Source of the DNA: Plasmopara viticola
Taxonomy: Eukaryota; Oomycota; Peronosporomycetes; Peronosporales; Peronosporaceae
Assembly: GCA_001695595.3 (NCBI GenBank)
Contig: MBPM02000006.1
Location: 868,001 to 932,000, forward strand
Direction: 5' to 3'
Length of the DNA: 64,000 nt
Translations under genes and position numbers: made by a program
The notes under the pieces: generated by a model
The model's input: the letters and a program-made list of their open reading frames with translations, nothing else
What the model was told of the DNA's origin: nothing
Database searches by the model: none
Part shown: in pieces, positions 47,027 to 57,100 of the stretch
How positions within the stretch are numbered: the stretch's first letter is position 1
Layout of the letters: every line of letters starts with the position of its first letter

Positions 47027-48406
47027 ATGTACTCACGGCAACTTCAAGAGCAAAGTGGCCGGGTAGCCTCGGCCAAAGAAGCCGCGTGGGGCCTTGGTCT
47101 AATGGATGACAAAGCATTTGTCGAATCGCTCTTTGCACCCGAGATGCGGTCCGCCGTGAGTCTCTTTCCGTATACCCAGTCCGTGCCGTCTTGTGACCGA
47201 ACCAAGGCACACGGTACCCTTGTACCCCCGCCGCGAGAAAGTGGCCATTTGGTACCACCGCCTCCCCATTCCCTTGTAGGCGGTGGCATTGGTACCATGT
47301 CGTTTGCCTTGCCAAGCGACGACCCGCCCCTCTTTGTCCGATTGAATGAAGACGACATGTTTACTCACATGCTAACCGAGCACGACTTTGCCGACGTACC
47401 CAAGAAAGAGTCGGAAGGGTGTTGCCCAAAGACGCCGAGCAAGCTCAAGGCCCTGGCGCTCGAGCCCCTCGATTTGCCCCGCAATAATGACACGATTGCG
47501 TCAATGGACGCGTTTTGCCACATGCCACCTTTTCGAGCCCCTTCAAGTGGTACTTGTGCCACTTATGCCACGCCTTCCAGCACGAGCTATGGCGTCGATG
47601 CGACCCTCATGCCCGTGTTTGCAACCAATGGACAAGTGTACTATGGCAACTATGACTATCCACCACTCGCAGCAGCACCAGCACCCTCCCCTGCGTGGGT
47701 CCACGAAGACGCCAACGGCAGCACTGCGGCAAAGACGCAACTCGTACCACAATCAATGGCACCCGTGACCACTTTTACGGTACCCAGTCCCGGAGCCGTG
47801 GACATGTTGCACCTATCCCCCCGTCCGCCACAGGCCACGCCCTGGTCCACCCCCCCGCGACCAGCCTTCTCTTCACCCTCGTCCCTCACGACAAAAGCCT
47901 TGACCGAGCTCGTCGTGTCGGCCGATCTCGAGACGTTATCCCCGGCCTCCGCTCGCTTCAAGCGCCCGCGCTTCACGTCACGACCAGGCCGCCACGGCCA
48001 CGTCGCCAAGGGCAAAAAGTGCGTCGAAGGCGCGTGCTTGCGTCGTGCCCAGTCCAATAGTCGCTGCAAAGCGCACGGCGGGGGCGCGCGGTGTCAATAC
48101 ACAGGCCCCGGTGGGTGCAGTCGCAGTTCCCAAGGCGGTGGCTTCTGTCGCGCGCACGGCGGGGGCAAACGCTGCGACTTTCCCGGGTGTCCACGCGGCC
48201 AACAACGCAAAGGACGGTGCTACGTCCACGGCGGCATTCGCAAGTGTCAGTTCGAGACGTGTGAAAAGAAAGATCGCGGCAATGGCTTTTGCATTGCGCA
48301 TGGCGGGGGCAAACGATGTCAACGCGTCGGGTGTGCCCGCGCCGTGCGCAGAGGGTCTTGGTGCCAGAGTCATGAAGAAAGTGGTACCGTTGCGGGGCTA
48401 AAGTGA
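47027..48406 (+). CDS. WRKY19-like Cys/His-repeat protein 2
   Basis: 459 residues, ATG in a good context (AAAAAATG). Residues 1-320 are largely disordered: Pro/Ser-rich, with a short acidic stretch RLNEDDMFTHMLTEHDF near 105-121 that could be a short interaction helix. Residues about 332-449 carry five C-x4-C-x9/10-C-x2-H units; the second has an expanded C-x6-C spacing (CQYTGPGGC). Shared blocks with the neighbour, such as RAQSN, SSQGGGFCRAHGGGKRC and EKKDRGNG, show they are paralogues. The array is likely a metal-binding, possibly DNA-binding module. The N-terminal halves share little, so the pair may have split roles. The stop lies only 110 bp before the ORC2 start on the same strand. Confidence 0.9.
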   Translation: MYSRQLQEQSGRVASAKEAAWGLGLMDDKAFVESLFAPEMRSAVSLFPYTQSVPSCDRTKAHGTLVPPPRESGHLVPPPPHSLVGGGIGTMSFALPSDDPPLFVRLNEDDMFTHMLTEHDFADVPKKESEGCCPKTPSKLKALALEPLDLPRNNDTIASMDAFCHMPPFRAPSSGTCATYATPSSTSYGVDATLMPVFATNGQVYYGNYDYPPLAAAPAPSPAWVHEDANGSTAAKTQLVPQSMAPVTTFTVPSPGAVDMLHLSPRPPQATPWSTPPRPAFSSPSSLTTKALTELVVSADLETLSPASARFKRPRFTSRPGRHGHVAKGKKCVEGACLRRAQSNSRCKAHGGGARCQYTGPGGCSRSSQGGGFCRAHGGGKRCDFPGCPRGQQRKGRCYVHGGIRKCQFETCEKKDRGNGFCIAHGGGKRCQRVGCARAVRRGSWCQSHEESGTVAGLK

Positions 48407-48516
48407 GTGGTTAGGTAGTTTGTCGTTTGTGTGTTTTGGACGGGGTACACTAGAAATAGTACTGGAACCATCCTAGTTGGTACCGAATTCATATCTTGCA
48501 AATCTCTGAAATAGCA

Positions 48517-49866
48517 ATGAGCTCCGACGGGCTTCGTGCGCGCTGGAAGCGGCGGCGGGCCGCGCCCACGACTCGTGTGGAATTAGGTGCCGCTTCTGCG
48601 AATGCTTACTTCACGCCGAAGCGGCTGCGCGTGGTACGTCCACATGGACTACAGGGTCCAGCTCCAGACGATGGACGGATCCCGAGCAAACGACAACGAG
48701 ATGCAAAGCAACACGACGCGGAGACGGAAAAGTTGGTTCGGTTAGAGTGGCCGTCACCTAGTCAGATACTGGCGGAAGTGCGGGCCGTGGACAAGCACAT
48801 GGTACCACCGCGGGGACCGTTTGAGCGGTACTTTTCCACGTGGAAAAGCGAGCTGCTCGCTCATTTTAACTTGCTTTTCTATGGTGTGGGTTCAAAAGTG
48901 GCACTTTTACAAGTACGTGAACTGCTAGTGGTACAGCATGGGTACAAGAGGTTTTTACGCTGTGTGTGGCGTAGGATTTTACATCCTCTTGCTTGCGGGA
49001 TGGCTTTGTCCTCTCTGTCCATGGCTATTTGCCCGTTGTGTCCCTCCATTTTTTAATACAGACTATCTATGAAAAGGTAAGGACCCACTTCCTTCCGAAA
49101 TGCCATTCTAATAGTTAATGATTAGATTTTAAAGACGGATGCGAAGCAGGACCAATCGCTATTTCAACAAGTACCCTTGCTATTTTCTAGTATTTTATAA
49201 ATTTCTAGAGGGACTCAGTGTGGGCATTTTGTCTAGTGCAGAGACATTGGCAACCTCCCACCGCCACGTGGGCCTCCTGTCTATCTCATCGTCCACTCTA
49301 TCGACGGTCTAGCTCTACGTCATGCTGAAGCCCAGACGTGCTTGAGCTGGCTCGCAAAAGCACCCTTTATCCACCTCATTGCTTCAATGGACCACATCAA
49401 TGGACCGTCAATCTGGCCAGAAGAGGCGGTGCTTCGATTTGAGTGGCTCAGCCAAAACCTCGACACGTGCCAGCCGTACACCAACGAGATTGAACTGCGA
49501 TTGGCCAAGCGTGCGAAACTCGCGAATGTCACGAGCAGTGGCGTCAAGTTTATCATGCAGAGTCTCACCCCAACGGATGTGGCGACATTGCAAGAAGTCG
49601 CGCGCCAACAAGTCGCCGTGTTCGAACCAGGGACACGGCAGCGCCGCAAGCGAAAAGACATGGACTTTGCACCGTACCAGTCGGTCTACGAGGCGTGCCG
49701 CAAAAAGTTGTTGCATGCCACGCCGTTGGCCATGAAAAACTCGGTCAAGTGTCTCGAAGATCATGGGCTGCTGAAAAAAGGTCGCCATCGTGCCGTCGAG
49801 TACCTGAAAATCCCGCTGTCCGAATCAATTATTAAAACTGATATTCTTCATCAGGAGGATTCTTAA
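48517..49866 (+). CDS. ORC2: Origin recognition complex subunit 2 (ORC2), interrupted
   Basis: ORC2 is a subunit of the complex that marks replication origins and loads Cdc6 and MCM. The frame begins with the ATG at 48517 (an upstream TTG at 48496 is rejected). The first block (48517 to about 48912 or beyond) is a basic N-terminus followed by FERYFSTWKSELLAHFNLL and FYGVGSK, the conserved AAA-like entry of ORC2. The last block is read from about 49242 to 49866: PPVYLIVHSIDG, FIHLIASMDHINGP, then the C-terminal winged helix ending GRHRAVEYLKIPL. Both blocks match human ORC2 motif for motif. Between 48913 and 49241 no single frame is open. A GTACGT donor at 48913, a TTTTTTAATACAG acceptor ending 49061, a GTAAGG at 49077 and a TGCAG at 49237-49241 suggest introns, but I could not recover all the missing middle. 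It is either spliced or damaged. Confidence 0.85.
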
Positions 49867-50099
49867 TTTTAATACTTTATTTCTGGACTCGGGTTGTAAA
49901 TTCCAATCCACTTTCACGTGCTTTTCAGCTCAATAGTATTGTGGGTCACGCTTCACCTCCACGTATAGAAGATTGCCCTTTAGCTTCAGGCAAAGTCATG
50001 CTCCAATCGACGCTTACGGTCTCGAAGTAAAGTGCTAGCAAGTCACAAAGCTGAAAAGGCTGCACATTGGTCATCAAATTGAACTTTCAATCGCTTTGC
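49867..50099. other. Spacer between ORC2 and the CRN pseudogene
   Basis: A convergent 3' flank of about 230 bp. No gene recognised. Confidence 0.5.
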
Positions 50100-52243
50100 T
50101 TAAATAAATGAAAGCAGCTCATCCGAAGCGTGAAATCCTCCACTTGGTGCCTCTCGTCTGCTCACAATTTCATCAACGACTTGGTCTACCTCATTCGCAT
50201 CGCCTTGAATTACAGTCGTTAGCGCAGTTTTGCATGCCGATTTGATGAAAATGACCGGTGAATACGCTGGATGATACGCCAAAGTGCCATAAAACTCCTC
50301 TGTATCGGCTCGGCTCAAGATGAAGCAATCATCCGTTACCACGTGCTTTGCCAGCGAAGCACAGTCTCTGATTCCTCGCACTACACGCGCTCCACTTGCG
50401 ACGAGAAAGTCCGGGCAAGCACTTAACTTTTCAAAATAGTTGCTTGCGTGGCTTGGCTGGAATTCACCAAACTGTCGCTTTCGCTGATCCACAAACACAA
50501 GTAGTTTTCCAGTCTCAGCATCTTCCAAAGCAAAGAAAATGTCGACACCACCTTCGCCATCGTCAGTTACTACGATAAAGCCCCCCGATGTCCAGTCAAT
50601 CCTTTTTCAATTGATTCTTGCTTTGTGGAATGAGCTGAGGAGTCGAGGCACCAAATGCACCCGCACAACGAAGTACTCTCGACGGAACAAGCTTTACAGA
50701 TAAGCCACGCGTTCAAGCAGACATTTGCACACCACGCAAAAGTGTTTTCAGCATCACCGTCGACCTCTTAAGCACCAGTGACGCATTGATTCTTACTGCA
50801 TAGAAGCAAGCACCAAACATCTCTAACAACTGCCACGGCGGAAGGTCAAACATCAGTGCATCGACCATATTCCTCATGTCGTTGAAAGCCAGCGCAAAGG
50901 CCTTTTCTTTAGTGCTTGTCAACCTCGCACATTGCAAACCAATACTCTCCAATAGCGCATTCGAAACGCGAACGCCATCGTCGATTTACCCCAAAGACAA
51001 GGGACGAATCAGCAACAGAGCGAAGTACCATGAAGCCATGACCATTTCGTATTTCCATCAACTAGACTTTGTGGCTGATTCGTTTCTCCGGACACGGCAA
51101 AAGCTGCCAATCGGACCAGCCGCGGCATTCCAAGAGCTTTCGAGTAGTATTCGACATACTTCGTCCAAACTGTTGCAAAGCATTTGTCGATGTTGTCGAA
51201 ACTCACGGGTTTCTGTTGATTGCACGCTAATTTGACTGCCATCAGATACTCGCCAACCCACCGCGGGACACCACCTCGACGAACAAATGCCGGCAAATCC
51301 GCGCATGATGCAGCAATTCTGCATATTCCGCGTTGCTCTCCACCATGCTGCACACTTGATCCATTAACAAGAGGTACATCGGCAGGAGATCAAACTTAAA
51401 ACACGAAGGATTGTCAATTCCATAGTCTGAATATGATACACCGTCTCTTTCGTGTGCAGCTTCGAACGTAGCTTGCACTCCATGACATCGACGGCATGGC
51501 TTAACGTCAGCAACGCTCCATTGCGAGGCAAAACCACGTGGAAAAGGAAAGATGACAGTCCTTGTCAAGAAAATAACGATACAAGAGACGCCACGAGAAA
51601 GACGCCTCCATCCGCATCCAATTTTCGACGGGTGGAGGCTCAAAGCAACCAGCGTACGGAACAATGACACGGGCAACGTGCTCGAAATCTCCCTTCAATG
51701 CTTCCAAAATTGCGCCGCTTTCTTTCAACAGCCGCGTTGTGCCCAAACCAGAGGTACCAGAGCAAAGAAGCATTGGTGCAGTGCCCTCTAATCCGTTACT
51801 CTTTGCTTGCAAGAAAGAAAACCCGGAAGCACTTGGATGCTGTATTGATCGCTTGCTGCCGCCCCACAGATCGTGCCACCATGTGAGGCCGTGACACCGT
51901 AGCCTCCCCATTAATCATGTCCATTGCAAGAGCACGTGGATTTGCCCTTCCTATGGCTCAAACTTCGCTCCAAAGCAGCGGTCGTGCTTGATCCGCAACG
52001 ACAAATCCATCTTAGCAAAGCCTTGGACGTTTCCACATCCATCGCGCGTCACTGCATCTACGAAAGCACGAGGCAGCCACTCACCGCAACTCTTGGCCAA
52101 GTAGAGCTGCGCCTCGCACTTGATCGCTTCTGGGGTTTCTCGCCTTGATTGCAATCTTCAAGTCATCTACTCATTGATTTGCACAGAGATAGTGCTCTTT
52201 GCTGCTCCAAATAGGGCACACACACACACACGAGCGTCACCAT
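50100..52243 (-). pseudogene. Crinkler (CRN) family effector, broken
   Basis: CRN proteins are oomycete effectors delivered to the host cell, usually to the nucleus. The minus strand from the ATG at 52243 shows their full order in pieces. A short start is followed by DLKIAIKARN, then the LYLAK translocation motif (52092-52106), then HVLL (51927-51938), the relic of the HVLVxxP boundary. The C-terminal part is a P-loop NTPase plus nuclease-like region. A Walker A equivalent, SGLGTT, lies at 51735-51758 with Thr in place of the essential Lys. VDQRK, read at 50479-50493 after an upstream GGVDIFF, looks like a PD-(D/E)xK-type core. Breaks: TAG at 51951-51953, a further stop after HVLL, a (CA)n run at 52217-52230 that puts the start out of frame, and frameshifts near 51550, 51300 and 50980. 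It cannot encode a working effector. Confidence 0.85.
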
Positions 52244-53689
52244 CTCGCCTTTTGTATTCTGGCCAAAGAAAGCACTTTGAACTGTTGAGTGGGTTTTGGA
52301 AACAAGCTTGACCGTGGTTAACGTCCCTCTTCGGAAGAAGGCTCTTGGGTCCCGTTATTGACCAGCACTTACCGGGTCTACCTGCTTAAGTGAAGCATTC
52401 GACAGGAAACCTCTTCTAATTTTGATTGTGCATATACGACAAGGAGGCTTTAACCAACTGGATTTACTGCGCCTTTACTAATGCAAGAAACTGTGTTTTA
52501 GTTGAATTTACGTTTAGCCTTCCAGCCAGTCGCATGAATTTGCTTTTCAAGATCAAAAAGGGACCAACTTCGGTAGGACGAACGTTGAGTCCTCTGCATT
52601 ATTAATAAACCTTTTTCTCTCGGGACGTTTCTGGGGTGGACAGGGAAATGGTTCTTACCCGGGCTTACCAATTGCCTCGGTATGTAAATGAACGTTTGAT
52701 GTATCTTATACATGTTTAGCTATAGATTAACTAAATTGATTGCGTATCAAACGTTTCGCTATCGAAATTATCCGACCGGTAATACAGGGCTCAAGTAAAC
52801 ACAACAGACGCTCCGCATATACGAATGTTAGTTGCTTACGATCATAAGTGAGGGTGTTGGTGCGTTTCCTTCGTAGATTTACCAATTTGACCATCAAACG
52901 GGAAGTTTTCTCCATGGTGTTTGTCTCCATTCGCCACACATTGATTTTCAGCGTTGTTTGCTTTGAGTGCTACTGTTGATTGATACCACGGTATCACTTC
53001 TTGGAATATGTTTCAAAAGAGGATTCCTACCTTAATTCTTTCATCGAAAAAACAAAACGAAAGGTGGTGAAGCCCCTCTGTGTGTTAGTTGGAGCAGCAG
53101 AAAGCGCATTCTCTGAGCGAGTCGATGAGTGCGACACGATATGTGATTAAAAAAAATGCGATCAAGGCAAGCAACCAAACAAGGTTAAGTGCGATGTGCG
53201 TCAGCTGCAGCTGGGATGTATAAGAAAGGCGACATGTGGCTGACCATAAATGAAGGGAGTGATACTGGTGGGTTTACGTAATCGAATGAGGCGAGCGAAA
53301 CTTAACGCGTTAGGTTGTCTTGTGAGGAACTGGAGGGATAAATGAAGCTGAAAAAGCAGCTGAAGTGTTTCTGTAATGGTGTTAATGGTGGTTCTACTCA
53401 ATGATGCGGTTATTCCGTCAAGAATTTCAATTGCTGTATCGATTGCCCCTAACGTGGATGTTCGTTAGTGCGATCATCTCCTTGCATTTTATAAAAACGA
53501 AACGAGTAACTTCTAGGCGATTGTCTCAGGGTCGTACATTTTGGCACAAAAAATATTTGATTTACGCTTTGTTGAGCGGAAGCAAGCGATTAATACGGCA
53601 TCCAACGACTTCAAGACGAGGACTTTCGGATCGAATCACACCTAGATGCTAATGCCTGTTCGCTATGGTTTTACTGCTCTACGAAAGTC
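52244..53689. other. No supportable gene
   Basis: Short frames only. Plus-strand 53401-53652 (ATG, 83 codons) has a hydrophobic segment after a basic start and Arg-rich patches (SRRLSQGR, SKRLIRH), but lacks a true RXLR-EER arrangement. Confidence 0.4.
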
Positions 53690-53937
53690 GCGGATGGTGG
53701 AAGATGCGGCACATTTTCGGCAAAATCAAATTTGAACAACGAGTACGTGCTCGTGTCATCGTTCCGTACATCGATGGCTTCAATTTTTGATTCGCCGAAA
53801 AAATCGATGCCGATCGAAACTTCTTTTTCGTGGAAGCTCTTGCATCGCTTTTTTCTTGACAAGAACTGTAATCTTTCATTTCCCAAGTGGCTTAAGTCGC
53901 GACTGTCTGTTGCAATAGTAATACGGTCCAAATAGAC
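53690..53937 (+). pseudogene. CRN NTPase-region fragment
   Basis: Split between two frames, this stretch encodes RARVIVPYIDGFNF and then TSFSWKLLHRFFLDKNCNLSFP. These correspond in order to HVARVIVPYAGCFE and ASFSWRLLYRYFLDKDCHLSF of the CRN pseudogene at 50.1-52.2 kb. It is about 80 residues of a paralogue in opposite orientation, cut off on both sides. It runs directly into the dispersed repeat at 53910. Confidence 0.75.
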
Positions 53938-54142
53938 ACTAGATGGTTCCTGAGCGTGCAGATGTTGAAGTTTGTTTTCTTTAAGGTGAAGATTTTAAAG
54001 CACCCGCATGCGTTCATTTTTTTCTTCAAGAGCAACTCACTCAGGAAAATAAAATCTTTCTGTTTGTGCTCATCAAAACGGAATCCCGGATGATAGGAAT
54101 TCCAATTAGGAGCCCAAAAAGGGTTTGCTGACTCTTTCAAAG
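53910..54142. repeat. Dispersed repeat, copy 1
   Basis: Co-linear with 60385-60605 from TTGCAATAGTAATA through TTCCTGAGCGTGCAGATGTTG and AGCACCCGCATGCGT to TTCCAATTAGGAGCCC and GGGTTTGCT. Small indels separate them, notably about 15 extra bases here after the GATGTTG block. Since its first 25 bp overlap the CRN fragment, the repeat may be the 3' part of that decayed CRN gene rather than a transposon. Confidence 0.85.
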
Positions 54143-57100
54143 AAACGAGAAATTTGGACCGAAGCGGAATGAAAAGAAGAAAGATTGTAATTTTTAGATA
54201 TAGTTATTTTAATTGCTCAAAACCTATACGCAAGTAGCCGTCTATTACCCAAAGCTGCATTCGCTGAATCTGACTGTCGGTTGCTTGCTTCATTAAGGAA
54301 TAGAAGATGCGTCGCTTGGACGAAGGTCTGCAACAAGCATTCGCCCATAATGATTTACGTTTGGATCTTCGTCGCTGAGCTACATAAAGGAAGGTAGACC
54401 GCATTCATTATCAATAGCACTTGTTTAATAAACGGACAAAAAGGTTTTTCCATATTCTCTTTAATGTACCCAACTAAGTGCATTCTGTGCCGGGTGGCAA
54501 TTAAGTGAAAGACGCTGAAAAAAAGCGTTGGACATCTTTAATGTTTTTCTTTGCTCGCCTTGGCACATACCATCTGTGCATTATGCTACGCTGACTAGCT
54601 GACAGACGATGTCCTTGTAGCTAGGCGCTAACTCGTTGGCATGGCATTAGTCTAATCTGTTTGGAGATTGACTTTTGGCGCTAGTGAGAACTTTGCTTTT
54701 CTTGTGAAGCTTATGAAGATTAGATGTGCCGTCTTTGATTGGCGTTAATGTTTTTCTTGTCTTTTTCCATCTTTGGTTTTTGATATGTCATCGAGGGCTA
54801 AAGATATCTTTTGATGTTGGAGCTTACAGCTGATTGCAAGATGACTCAACATCTGCAGCCTGATGATTGATCGTAGCTCAGACCAACACTTTTTTCCATA
54901 CCAAAAAAGGGGATGCTGGCATAGTGATGAACGAAATACATCAGGATCCCTGGTGTGGCGCCAGACGATTCATGCGAAAACATAACGGATTGCAGAAGCC
55001 CGCACTTTGATGCTGCGCTGAAGAGGAGAATGTCTACCGTTAAGATATATATCCAATAGCGCAGGCACTAAAGGCTTTTTTTCAGAGCATGACTGAAATT
55101 GAAAAACGTGTCGATAGCCTTTTCAACCTAATCATGTGTAACTACTTGAAAATATTCTCAACGACTAAAAAAAGAGATATTTCAAGTGCTATTGTGCTGA
55201 TACATTGGCGACTTGATACTGACGTTTTAGGTAAGTAAGTGTTTTATTTACAAGAAGGCGCTGAAGGCGTTTTCAACTCTGCCAGCATACTAACCAATCT
55301 TTCTTCGCCCGTCGGCCCGTATGCACTTCTTCTATCTGGTACAAATCAAAGAAGGAGCTTTATAAGCGCATCGGTGAACAAGCATTTGATGCTTTGCCGC
55401 TTAGGTGTCAATGGAACCTAGAAACGAAAGATTTTCCTAAACAGCTTTACACATCAAGAGATGCTTTTTTGTACGTGAAGTCCTTTCTTTTTCTTAGTAG
55501 GTGTCTGTGCGTTTGGAAAAGCCGATTTTTAAAAGACTAATACTGGTACTCTTCCTGATCATATTCTCACTCTTCGCTCGACGTCCATGAATGGCATCAG
55601 GCTTAGAAAAAAGCCGTTGATTTAAGACAATCTTTTAAAGTATGTGGTTTTGTCGTGAAAGTGCACCAAATTCCACTTAGGGATAATGCGGTGTTGCAAA
55701 AATCAAAACGGTAAGAGTAGCTTGCACCCAATTTTATAACATTTTTGGTCGCTCCCCACTACTGTGGTGCACACGCTCTCATTGGAATACCTCGTTGGAG
55801 CTTGATAATCTTGTCGATAAGTTTTTCTAGCCAAAATCAAGCTTTCAGGTCAGAAGCCAAAAGTAGGGTTTATACACATGCGAACGAGCACTTCGCGAAC
55901 TCGAAAGATTTTTCAATGTTTCGGATTGAGCGGCTGCTATGACGCTCTTCCTGCTACGAAGCAGCTACGGATTTTTAGTTCTACAAGCAAAGTCAATACA
56001 CCAAGGCTCAGTCAAGACAGGCTCTCCCACTATGGCTTATTTGAAAGCTTTCAAAAGCCACAAACAAATTTACCATCTAGCCAAACGGTGAGTGTTTAAG
56101 GATCCGGTCATTTAAGCTACCTGTTAATGGACTCAAGTGCTACCGAGCAAAGAAGGATTCACTGCTTTATTAATACAGTTTTCATGCCGATCTTGAAAGG
56201 GATTGTCGAACTAAACTTCATCCCACGTAATGTCTTTGTTTGTCGTATAAGCCCTTCAAAGCCGGATAAGCACTGGTCATCTAAACGGAGTAACGTTTTA
56301 TCAAAGGATATTTTAAGCTCTCATGATTGGTGTGTGACCATGGGAACTAATACTCTATAAGTTTAACTGCTCTTGAACGCAAAATAGTAGCCAATTGTAC
56401 GCACAATGTAAATCGACATTTTAAGACTTTGTAGACTCTGGCACGTCGGCGCCTTCACTTAAACAATAGTTTGACCACCGCTCTGAAAGAGAGCAAGAAT
56501 AAGTTAATTGCTTTGACTCCACTAGCCTTGGGTCAGGATAGATCTGACCGCAAATTGAAGACGAACTTATTTCTTGTCTTTGACATGGACGTAGACGACT
56601 TGAATTCATGCTAGAAAAGCACGAGTTTTGCATTGATGAGCATGTTAGTGTTAATGTGTTAGTAATAAACGCCCATTGTTGATTCTCTTCCAGCCGCTTT
56701 TGTGCTTACAGCTGCTTTAAAAATGAATTTGGGCGTGTATACGGCCATCTTAAATAGGATCTTTTAGAGGTATTGATTGATGTCCAGACGTGACGACTTC
56801 CTTAAAAGATTTTGGAGCGGGGAAACCAGACTCTGCTGACAACACTACTTGCCAATGATGCTAGCTATAGCAATCCTAATTTTGGTGAAACAATTTTGCA
56901 GTTCTTTTATCAGCTGGAGTTACCAATGTTTGGCAAGCGACTAACATCGGTCCGCGAGACACAGTGGACATCACGAGGGTAACAAAGTACCACAAAAAGC
57001 AGGTAATATATACGTATGCAGATAATTTGCGATAACAAACTACTATTCAGACCTTTTCGGGACGTGCAGAAGGCTAAGATAAAATGTATTTACTTCTTTG

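Noticed and set aside
53401..53652. Possible RXLR-type effector
   Set aside because: Contains RRLS and RLIR but no R-x-L-R, no EER and no good signal peptide at the start.
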